DNA from: Botryosphaeria dothidea
Lineage: Eukaryota > Ascomycota > Dothideomycetes > Botryosphaeriales > Botryosphaeriaceae
Assembly: GCA_011503125.2 (NCBI GenBank)
Contig: WWBZ02000082.1
Location: 2,418,001 to 2,482,000 of the forward strand
DNA: 64,000 nucleotides
Direction of reading: 5' to 3'
Below, one piece after another: positions 54,987 to 64,000 of the stretch. Each line of letters opens with the position of its first letter. The stretch's first letter is position 1. Under the pieces are notes generated by a model. That model worked only from the letters and a program-made list of their open reading frames with translations, made no database searches and was not told where the DNA came from. The position numbers and the translations under genes were made by a program.

Positions 54987-55829
54987 TCAGAATAAAAACA
55001 GCCTGTCCCTGGCATCCTGGATCACCCATCGCAGCCCCTCTTCCAGATTCTGGCCCGTCATGGCGCTGCATGCCATAATGGTCCACTTGTGAGTAGTGAT
55101 GCTGTCAAGCTCAAGCCCCTGCAGCGCTGTCAGGCCCAATGAACATGGTCCGTCCGCAAAAACAAACCCACCTGGCGTATCTCGTCATCGCTCATTGACC
55201 CGGGAACGTCGCTCTTGTTTTTGAAAACGAGCAGACTCGCTCCCATCAGCCGCTGCCGACGAGTCAGTTGCAAAATCAAGCTTAAGTGCAGCGCGGGTAC
55301 GTGCCTCCTCCAGCAGAAGCCCCTTCAGCTCCTTCCGGCAGTCGTCGATGCGCTCGCGGTCGGTCGAGTCAACGACCCATATGAGCGTGTCTGTCTTCTC
55401 GAAGTAGTTTTTCCAGTACGTGCGCAGCGTCTTCTGACCGCCGACGTCCCCTGCATGCGACACGTGGTTCTCAGCGCTCCGGCCGTCGATGCCAGAAAGG
55501 AGGCGGCGCTCTTACAGATGTTGAGTTTGTAACTTAGCGGTCAGCTGCTGGGCGTCGGTCCTGCTGGACGTGCGGAACTTACCCCTCATATTCGATCGTC
55601 TTGATAATGAAGCCGAGCGTGGGGCTGACGCTGTTGACATCCTCGTTCATGATCTTCTTGACGATGGTGGTCTTGCCGGCATTGTCGAGTCCCCTGTGCA
55701 GCCGTCAGTCTTGTGCAGAGAACACCATAGCTCCCTTTTCTTCTCGCTCGATAAATCCATCTCTTCTTACAGCATCAATATCCTCATCTCCTTGTCCTTC
55801 AAGCGCGCTTTTCTCAGAATTGACAACAT
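54987..55829 (-). CDS. ARL2: ADP-ribosylation factor-like small GTPase ARL2
   Basis: Six exons: 55829-55771, 55693-55583, 55532-55516, 55450-55305, 55252-55172 and 55118-54987. They encode 181 residues, the usual ARL2 length. G-box motifs: GLDNAGKTT (G1), WDVGGQ (G3), NKSD (G4), CSAMTG (G5). Exon 3 is only 17 nt (YKLNI). There is no N-terminal glycine, so no myristoylation, as in ARL2 relatives (Cin4/Alp41). ARL2 acts with tubulin cofactors in microtubule assembly. Intron 4 (55253-55304, 52 nt) starts GC: the donor AG|GCACGT keeps LLLEE joined to RLMGASLL. The nearest GT donor in that stretch breaks the frame. Divergent from the GNAT gene by 550 bp. Confidence 0.94.
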
Positions 55830-56379
55830 CTTGGTTTGCCGGAATGGCACGCAAGAGTGCTGGTGCAAGTTGCTTGCACGGCGGCGGGAATAATGAGCGC
55901 GGGCGCTGTTTGGCCGCTGGAGCTAAACCGGATTTGGAAACACGTTCAACCATACTCCCAAACCGCTTTGCGGGAATATCACGAAGGTAGGTCCTAAAAG
56001 CGTGTCGGCGATCAAGCTCGTCTTCCTGGTCTGGAGGTGCAAAGACATGGCAACACATTCTACAGCGCGGCCGCCTCTGCTGCCCATGAGTGACGGTGGT
56101 TGCGCCGTTGCAGTAGTAGACGAATCAACCATCACTCGCGTTTGCTGCCTTCTTCTTTTCCGCCTGCATCTGGTGGCCTCGAAAAGCAGCACCGCCACAC
56201 GTGCACAATTTAGCCGGTGCCGAACGCGCACCGTCCATAACATCCTCCGCCAGCACCACAACCTCCCGCTTTCCCTACCACACCACACACCACAACTTCA
56301 GGTTAGTTTCCTTCCCTCCCTCGCTTCTTCGTGAGCCTCATTGAGTGCTACTGCTGTCAGACAAATCCTTCTAACTGCG
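55830..56379. promoter_or_regulatory. shared divergent region, ARL2 / GNAT acetyltransferase
   Basis: 550-bp gap between divergent start codons. Also includes CT-rich leader sequence on the right side. Confidence 0.5.
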
Positions 56380-58864
56380 ATGGACCAAAAAAAGGTCGAA
56401 AGTATCTGCGCTTGGATCGCCGGCACCGAGGAGGCTAAGAGGGCCCTCGAGTCCAACAACCTCATCCACGTGCGCAATCTGACTGCCCGCTTCAACACTG
56501 TCGGCTCGCCCTTCGCCAGCATAGGCGTACATCGCCAACCGGCCGCGGATTGTTCACCTTTACTCTCAGACCAAGCACCATCCGCACCCGCTAGACCTCA
56601 CCTAACTCAAGCACCTACTGCCTCCAGAAGATTCAGACGCACATCAGCCTCAGAACGAATCCGTGAAGCTGCTCAAATCTTCGAGTCTGCTCCTCTCATC
56701 GATCCTCACGCTTTGCGCTCCGGTCTTTTGGTTGACGTCCGCACCCCAAGTGAGATCGACAGAGACGAAGCTGAAGCACGTGCTCTCGAAGCACACCACA
56801 CTGCCAGCGGGCATCTTCTTTCTATTCCCTACGCTGCTCAAAATAACCACAGTGACATTCTCGCGCCCGACTACCAGCCTTTGAAACAAGAGATCAGGCT
56901 TAATCGCTATCGTGGTGCAAAAAGACACCTTCGCACAACCATAATGGCTGGGACTGACGGTAAGCCGCAATACATCCCGCCGCATATGAGGCCCCGCCAG
57001 CCGCAGACCCCATACATTCCTCCTCACTTGTGCAACTCCCCCAGGAACGGCGAGCTGCAGCCACTTCAGCAAATGTGAGTCTTTCACTTCTTTTCGATGG
57101 CAACACTAGACCTCACTGACAGATACAAGCCAATCGGAGCGCGAGGGTGGTGTAAGCCTCAATGGAGGTGTGGCAACCAGCGGTAATGTTACGGTCGACG
57201 AAGGCGTAGCTTCGAACGGTGGTGTCACTCTCAACCAGTATGACCAAATCCCGAGGTGTGTACCTGTCCTACCCTGACCTAAAGCTTCTTGGCATACTAA
57301 CGGTCACAGCACCACCCAAACCACCGCTGCCCCAACTAGCGCCACTGCAACAGTTGCTATCCTTACCCCTGCTTCAGCTACAGCCGTTGAGCAGGCCCAG
57401 CTGGCCGACTCGGAGAATAATGTCCAGGATCAGGTGCACACCGCCCCGCGCGCTATGGAGAATCAACGCGGCCCGCGCAAGCAGACCAACAACCACGATA
57501 AGCCCAAGCGCAAAGATAAGTGGGCCACCAACAAGGAAATCAGGGAGAGGATCCAGAGGGATTCGGCTGAGCCGATCGGTGCTTGGGGCTCGAACGGCTC
57601 CGAAGCTGGCTTCAATTCAAACCCAGGCGGCGATCCCCAGCATGACATCAAGAAGCTCGTCGACTGGAACGGAAACTGGCTTCCAGGACCCACCGACTGG
57701 GAATCTCGCCGCAGCTATCACCATCGCAATTTCAACGAGGAAATGATGCGCTTCGTTTACGATTCCGTCGACCAGGAAGCTGCCGTTGACGTCTATAGCG
57801 AGCCGACTTTCTTGCAGAACCCGAGTGGTGAGGTTGCGCCTCGTGTCTGGGCATCATTACACGTTGAAGGCACTTCGCTTCAGGAATGGTGGAACAATCA
57901 CGTTGGAAGCCCGCTGGCGGATCCCGATAGCAAGGCATGGTGGAGGGCTTACACTACCCAGGATTCCAGTCTACTTGTTCCATATGATGTTCCGGAGCCC
58001 ACTCTTGACCCGACCGACCATGAGGGTCAGATCCTTCATTTGCATGACCTTGGTTCTGGTACAGCTTGCGAGCAGCTGATGGAGAGGAAGAACAAGAGGA
58101 AGGCAGATAGAGAGAGGCGTCATGCAGTCGCACGCGAGTTCACCGCTGCAACAACTCCATCCGTCGAGATCGAAGTCCCTCCTCCGCCTCCCAAGATCAA
58201 GCCTGCTATTAGCTTGTACATCCGCCCTGCTCTTGCCGCCGATGTACACCAGATTGCTGGCATATACAACGAGTATGTCACTCACAGCATCCGCTCTCCG
58301 GAGGTTGAGCGCATGACCCCTGCAGCGCTTGCTCAACGAATTGCTACTGAAACATCGGATGGGATGCCCTGGCTAGTCGCGTGCCAGAAGGGCAAGAAGG
58401 GTGGTCGAGGCTTTACAAATGGCACCGATGCCTCGATTCTCGGCTTTGCTTGTGCTTCCGATTACCACAGCCGTAACAGCATGTACGGCTTCACTGCCGA
58501 GGCTGAGATCTACGTGCATCCCAACTACATGCGGCAGAAGGTTGGTAGCTGTCTCATGGACAGGTTGCTATACATTCTCGATCCCAGCCACTATCCCCAG
58601 GAGGGCTATCAGTTCATACGAACTGGTCCTTTGAGTGAGCATGGAGGTGTACGCGTCATTGGCTCCGCTATCATGAACGTTCCTTTCAACAAGAAGGACC
58701 CTGAGGACTTGAAGACTGTCACCAAGTTTCTCAGCAAGTTTGGCTTCAAGAAGGAGGCTGAGCTTCCTAACATGGGTGTGAAGCAGGAGAAGAACGTCAG
58801 CCTGGCCTTCTTCCGTTACTATACGGGCAACACGATTGACCCCAGATCTGTTGTCATGTCATAG
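56380..58864 (+). CDS. GNAT-family N-acetyltransferase domain protein
   Basis: Exons 56380-57074, 57130-57255 and 57310-58864 give 791 residues; introns are 55 and 54 nt. Residues 1-188, before MAGTDGKPQYIPPHM, might be leader or a separate short coding region. A start at 56944 would give 603 residues, and the sequence there (ACCATAATGGCTG) is a good initiation context. The N-terminus carries two IPPH motifs (QYIPPHMRPRQ, TPYIPPHL), followed by a disordered Ala/Thr/Gln-rich linker and a Lys/Arg-rich stretch. The C-terminal 230 residues form the GNAT fold, starting KPAISLYIRPALAADVHQIAG. AEAEIYVHPNYMRQKVGSCL carries the acetyl-CoA loop. Substrate unknown. Convergent with YSH1. Confidence 0.82.
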
Positions 58865-60383
58865 ACACAAGAGAAACAGGCTGATGGGTTGGATTGAACA
58901 GCCAGGATATCCGGCTTCGTCTGCATAAAATTCTTTCATCGGCTATGGATGCTCAGTGACGTACAGCCTGCGGTGCAGAAACTTTCGCGCTTGATCTTCT
59001 CGCGAATACGTGCCCCTTTTCTCAGCAAAGCGGGATGCGGTCTTACTACGGATTGTCTTTTCTTTTCTTTCCATTTCCTTGACTCACGGCGGATACCCGA
59101 TGCATTAATCTCTGCGCAGCATCGACGGAGTTGCGAAGATCAAGTTGGGTGGCTCTACTACTGCACAAAATCTGACGGCGGGACTAGCTCCGAAGTTTAC
59201 GATCCTCATCCACCATCTTCTTCCACGGACCTTGCTCTCGAAGCCTTCAAACATTATCTGATGGATGTTTGCTAGCTTGCAGAGGATTCTGCGACAACGG
59301 AGCGAGGAACATGTGAAGTTACTGGATGGACGAGGAGAATTTTACTAGCGATTCCTTTCACTTTCCCTTCTCATTTGCGACACGGAGCTTTTTCTTCGAG
59401 TGTACAACAGTCTCTCTTCAGGTTCCAGGCAGAATTTGCTTTGCTTTGCCTTGCCTTAGCTTTACTTAGATTATGGCGATCCACGACCGAGAAACCAAAG
59501 AACTTTCCCTTGAAAGTGATGACATATTGAAATGTGTGTGAGCGTGTGCCAAAATTATTTCACGGTGAACCCATGGCAGGTTGACCCTCTGGAAGGATTG
59601 GGCCGGGCTTTCTGCAGAGTTCTGAGCTGTCATTGGCCCCCACAGACTCTGACCGGTGGACCCTTAGACCCGTAGCCCTACAGGTTCTCCCGCATATTCT
59701 CCCACTGCGCCCTATTTTCTGGGTCTGCAAAAAGTTGAGACCAGCGCTCTAAGTTGCCGGCGATAAGAGCTTCTATCCCCGGCTCGGCAGGTGTTTAAGG
59801 ATGACGGTCCTTGCTTTTGTGAGCTGTTGCGCCCTGTTCTGAGGTTTTGAGAAAAACGAAAGTGCTGAACGATCACATTTCTTCATGAGGCTCAACTAAC
59901 TTCATCGGAGGCCGCACATTCAAGACCTGCGCCCTTTTTTTTGAAGTGCTCAAAGGTTTGAGGGTCTTTTAGGCGCTTGCTCAGATTTGAAGCGGTACTC
60001 ATGCGGCTCAAATAACGCCACATGGCTTGTATATCACCATAATACTGTCACAAATTATCTCAAGGGCGCTGTGGCTGATTGGTCTTTTCTTCTCGCGAAT
60101 TTTAACTTATACTACCTATCTGCCTGCTCCGCTTTCGAGGTAGCAAAGGAAGTCAAAATCAAATGGGCTGAGTACGGCACCACCTCAAAAGAACCACCAC
60201 CAACAAAGCATCATCAACTCGGGCAAAGAGAAAAGTGAAAAGTAAATGGAAAAGCGCCGGCCAGCCAACGCCCGCCCTCATGCCAAAAAAAAGAGATGAT
60301 TTTTTCCATTTCATACCGTTTCCCTCTCTCATATCATAACAAACGACACGGCAACGAAAGAAACCCAAGTTCCGACCCTTCAC
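58865..60383. other. convergent intergenic region, no supported gene
   Basis: This 1.5-kb stretch lies between the GNAT and YSH1 3' ends. A CTTTG/CCTTG-type short repeat occurs at about 59435-59469. Frames at 58949-59275 and 59987-60238 show no features. Confidence 0.5.
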
Positions 60384-63300
60384 TCACTCCCTCCAAATCG
60401 GCGCCACCGTCTCCACCGCTCTGTCCACCACCGCCCTCACCCGATCCCTCAGCACGCCGTTTGGGCACTCCACGTCAAGCGTCTCCAGCCACACGCGCGC
60501 GACTAACTTGTCCACTTTGATCAACACGCCCGGTACGGGTATGCCTAGACCGTGCAGGCGCTTCAGCTCGGCTTGCTCCTCGGGCGAGAACTCGTCGTCG
60601 CCGGCGTCGAGGAGCCCGCCGGCGATGGAGACGGCTTTATGGGTGGAGTCGGCGTTGTCGGTTGTGGTGGTGGCTGAGGCGGCGTCGGGGAGTTTGGGGT
60701 GCGCGATGGGGGTGATGTTGGTCGCGCCGAATTGGGCTTCGAGGAACATGCAGAGGCGGTCGAAGCGGGTGCGGGGGTCGGCGGCGGCGTGGGGGTTGTG
60801 GTCGTGGTGGTGGGCGTGGGAGTGTTTCGAGGTTGATTCTGTTATCTGGGTCAGTGAGGCGGAAGGTTAAGGAGGTTTGGTGGGACTTACGCTTCACGGC
60901 AGCTGGGCTGCTCTCGACTGTGAAGAGGACGGCAAGCACGGCATCGGCGATACCATCGTTGATCATGTTGCCCTCCCACTCGACCTCGACGCGGCCGTCA
61001 TTGTGGCAATGGATGGTCACGCAGTCCATGACGACGAAACTCGTGGTTGAGCGATCAATCTCCTCGTCGGCTTCGTCTTCGGCCTTGTGCTCACCGTTAC
61101 CGTTGGTCTCGGCCTTGCCATTGAGGGCTTCGTCTTTTGTAGATATTTGTTTAAGAGCGCCGAATGTGCCTTCGAGTGCCCAGCGGATGAGGTCGATTCC
61201 TGCCGCGCTTAGTGTTAGGTGTTGGCGACATGAGATAGTTGTAGTTGTCAATCCTGCGTATTCACGCAAGTCTTCAGGAGCCATAAGTGACATCTTGAAG
61301 TCGTTCTGCACAAGCACACCGCTGATCAGTTGCGCCTGCCTTTCCTCTTCTTCTCCTTCAGACTCGGGCACGCCATCTGTTCCATCTTCTTGTTTCAGAC
61401 GATGCGGCATTGGGGGTGGTATTTGGGCAAGCTTGCCGACAACCTTGGCGATTTTGTCGGCCTTGAAGGGAATGCGGAGTTCTTCACAGTTGGCAGGACT
61501 AAAGACCTTGACGGGTTGCCTCTTGTCGGCGTTCAGGGAGAGCAACTTGGACTTCAGACGCATCATGTTGTGCTTCTCGCCGTGTACAAGAATCTGGGCG
61601 CCCGTGTTAGCTGATAACATGTGGCATTTGCAAAGGACTCGGATCAAACTTACCACGACCGGTGCGCTGACTTCCTCAATGAATTCCCTGTTCTCCGTAC
61701 CATCGACGTGAGCTGCAAAACTGAATTCCTGGACACTGCATCTTCTCGGGAGCATGACCTGCTCGCCTTCCCTGTTCGGCCCCCTTCTCGCAACATTGGC
61801 TCTTGTCATGACCGCTGGTATCTGTTCGGGTTCATGAAGGATCATTTTTCCCATTGTTCCCTCTACTGAATAACCAGTCATGATCACACCGTTGCGTTGA
61901 TCGGGTGCCCATCTCTCTAGCAGTTCACGACTGACACCGTTCTGCATCATACCGGGCGATGCCAGCATGACACAACTACCCACATCATCAAAGCGCTCAA
62001 GTGACTTCAAAGAACGTACGTACTTGAAGTCCCAGGGTCCAGCCTTTGATGCGTCGCCATTCCTCTCGGCCTCCTCCATTCGCTCACGGAACAGCCTTTT
62101 AATGTTGTCGTTCATAGCGTAGACGTACGTTTGATATACAACCATACATTTGCGGGCAATGTTGGAGGCGTAGTAGATGGGTATCTTTTGGAACTCTGAG
62201 TGCTTGCTCCAGTACTCGTCCAGAATCAGCAACAGTTCCTGCGCACGGCCAAGAGCGAACACCGGAAGGAGTGCACGGCCACCGCGATTAATAATGCCAG
62301 TGATTGATTTCATCAGCGCAGCTTCACGCTCCAGACGAGGAATATGTGATGCAATCCCAAAGGTACTCTCGGTGATGAGAACGTCAACCTTGACATTCTT
62401 TGGCACTTCTGCGGAAATCAAATGTCTGTCTTCCTCGCGGGAGTAGTCTCCAGTGAATAGGATTTTAAGGCCGGCAATCTCGATGAGAAACATTGCTGCT
62501 CCTAAGACGTGACCAGCGGGATAAGGGGTGATACGGATGGACGAGATGGTATGTGTTGTGTAATAGTCGATGGCCTCGATTTGAGGAAAAGTGGAGAGAT
62601 GGTCGGCTTCGGTGTAGAGCTGAATGCGGGATTCCGAGGAGGACGAGATGTTCCCTACACGGACACTGTCCTGGATGAGCCACTTGTAGATGGCCTTGGT
62701 AGGATGCGTCATGAAGACACGGCCTTTGAAATTTGTCTTCGAAAGGACATAGGGTAGAGAAGCGGCATGGTCGATGTGAAAGCTATCAACAGCTGTTAGC
62801 AAATTGTTGTGGTATTGGGGAATGATGCGCAGCTTGAACGGAAAAGCTATGTACAGGCGGGGGATGAGTTCAGTGCGAGCGGGTTTTGTCACCACAGCAT
62901 AGCGAGTCGGGAGGCGCAGAAGAATAGAGTTTCATTGATGCTCATATACAGTGGTGGTGATACAAGATATGCTGGCAAAGGACCACACATCGCAGAACTC
63001 ATGCCCGTTGTAGGTCCCTTTCACGCTCTTCGGCAATATGCACTGCGGTCTTGTAGCAAGCAATGGAGCCTGCCGGAAAATGCGGCGCATAATTTGGGTA
63101 TCCTTTGGGTCGGTCCAAGCGATGGAGGGCATCTAATCAAACGCTGAACAAAGGAGCTAGGATGCTTACTGGCTGATCAACAATACATCAACAGTGCTCA
63201 GATCGAACTCGTCATAGAAGGGCAATGCGGCAAGACCGTCATAAGCCGGGTGCATGCCAGCATCAAGCTGCGCCATTGTCAGCTCGCCGGCCAGGCAAGG

Positions 63301-63466
63301 AATGTTGGCAGCATACCATAACCGTCTTTCCCTTGTATTGTATGATGTGACTCGACCGGCCGACCTCATTGCCACCGCCCAGACAGTAGAAGAGAAGCTC
63401 ATCGGATGGGTCGACGGGCTCGTCGCTGCCAGGCGACATGGCAGCGGCCTTACGTTTCGCGGCCAT
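60384..63466 (-). CDS. YSH1: endoribonuclease YSH1 (CPSF-73 homologue)
   Basis: Five exons: 63466-63317, 63267-63170, 62782-61654, 61593-60891 and 60838-60384. They encode 844 residues. Introns are 49, 387, 60 and 52 nt. YSH1 is the zinc endonuclease that cleaves pre-mRNA at the poly(A) site within the cleavage and polyadenylation factor. Seen: the metallo-beta-lactamase start [18 protein letters not shown], then the HFHIDH metal motif at residues 83-88. Intron 2 splits the codon of His83, and the joined sequence reads [40 protein letters not shown] and the beta-CASP part ([32 protein letters not shown]) follow. The C-terminal CPSF73 region follows through exon 5. The 60-nt intron is a multiple of three without stops, so an unspliced reading would look open. 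Confidence 0.95.
62783..63169 (-). other. 387-nt intron of YSH1 within the metal-site codon
   Basis: Donor GTAAGC at 63169, acceptor GATAG at 62783. Far longer than the other introns here. Stops are present in all frames of the minus strand. A 113-codon plus-strand frame (62809-63147) inside it has no recognisable domain. Confidence 0.8.
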
Positions 63467-64000
63467 GATGGAGCGGGGATGGAGCGGCGGGCGTGCGGTC
63501 GATAGGCAGGCTGATTGCTGTGCGCGATGGAGGCGCTGTAGCGGGTAGGTCAGTGTGAAGCTGTTGCGTGCAGACAGCAGCAGCAGCCGTGGGATGCGCG
63601 CGGAACCATAAAGCGCGCGAATATGGAGCGGGCAATAGTTCAGCAGGCGAGGGTGATGCTGGCGCGGCGGTTCGCACTTGCATGCTGGAGCTCGACGCGC
63701 GCGTCGGATCAACCGTCGGGCCGCAGCTCTTTCCTGCAGACGCGCCGCCCGCCAACCTTCCCAAGGCCGCTCCACCATTGCCGCGACCCATCATCGCATC
63801 CTCGAACCGTCCACACCACCACACCCGCTCGCCCGCCGTGTTTTCTCTTGCTCTGCCGCGACCTGCGCCATCTCCCGGAGATTATCTCATCCATCCGCAA
63901 ACGACGCCCCGCGAATGAGCGACATCGCGCGATCGGGCTAGGTGACGGAGTAGTTCGCCCGGCAGCCCAGGCTGCAAGTAGCAGTTCCTCGTCCTCACCC
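63467..64000. other. YSH1 upstream region to right window edge
   Basis: GC-rich, with frames on both strands that lack recognisable features. It includes the YSH1 promoter; no start of a neighbouring gene could be supported before the edge. Confidence 0.45.

Noticed and set aside
62809..63147. 113-codon plus-strand frame inside the long YSH1 intron
   Set aside because: No domain or promoter-like sequence seen; likely chance.

Overview
The window is nuclear DNA from a filamentous ascomycete (Pezizomycotina). Genes are densely packed on both strands. Introns are numerous and mostly 46-70 nt, with GT..AG ends and CTGAC/CTAAC-like branch sites. Several families are typical of Pezizomycotina: DUF4045-gelsolin, conidiation protein 6, SAT4/rhodopsin-type membrane proteins, a Dal5-like permease and a STAND/NACHT receptor. 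Two nuclear tRNA genes with introns are present. I cannot place it below subphylum; Dothideomycetes is a guess. There are no bacterial features (operons, Shine-Dalgarno sites, CRISPR). Most genes had to be assembled from several exons, and I checked reading phase at every junction.

Layout. 1-11 kb is gene-poor. It holds the 3' end of an unknown gene, a small glycine-rich stress-type protein behind a cluster of CRE-like sites, a flavin monooxygenase with an apparent one-base frameshift, and a four-exon gene for a small secreted cysteine-containing protein with a beta/gamma-crystallin-like signature. 11-19.3 kb carries a small protein of unknown function, a Det1-type phosphoglycerate-mutase-fold protein, a PRKRIP1/DUF1168 spliceosomal protein, a Dal5-like MFS permease and a class IV aminotransferase. 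The last two are divergent from a shared 738-bp region. 19.3-21.6 kb has tRNA-Gln(UUG) and tRNA-Thr(UGU), with promoter-like sequence between them.

21.9-32 kb carries PUS7, con-6, two SAT4-type seven-helix proteins on the same strand and an AhpD-like protein. 33.8-41.7 kb holds the most unusual pair. One gene is an NLR-like protein with N-terminal fungal STAND region, NACHT ATPase, C2H2 zinc fingers and coiled coil. The other is a SNF2 helicase with a degenerate RING-like insert, transcribed divergently from a 551-bp gap. 42.8-46.4 kb is a GPI-anchored repeat-rich wall protein. 48.4-54.6 kb is a 2010-residue DUF4045-gelsolin protein. 55-63.5 kb has housekeeping genes: ARL2, a GNAT acetyltransferase and the pre-mRNA 3'-end endonuclease YSH1.

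Points of interest: the crystallin-like secreted protein, the NACHT-C2H2 protein beside the helicase, two probable GC-AG introns (monooxygenase and ARL2), a 387-nt YSH1 intron that interrupts the first histidine codon of the HxHxDH metal site, and the frameshifted monooxygenase. There is no obvious biosynthetic cluster or intact transposon.
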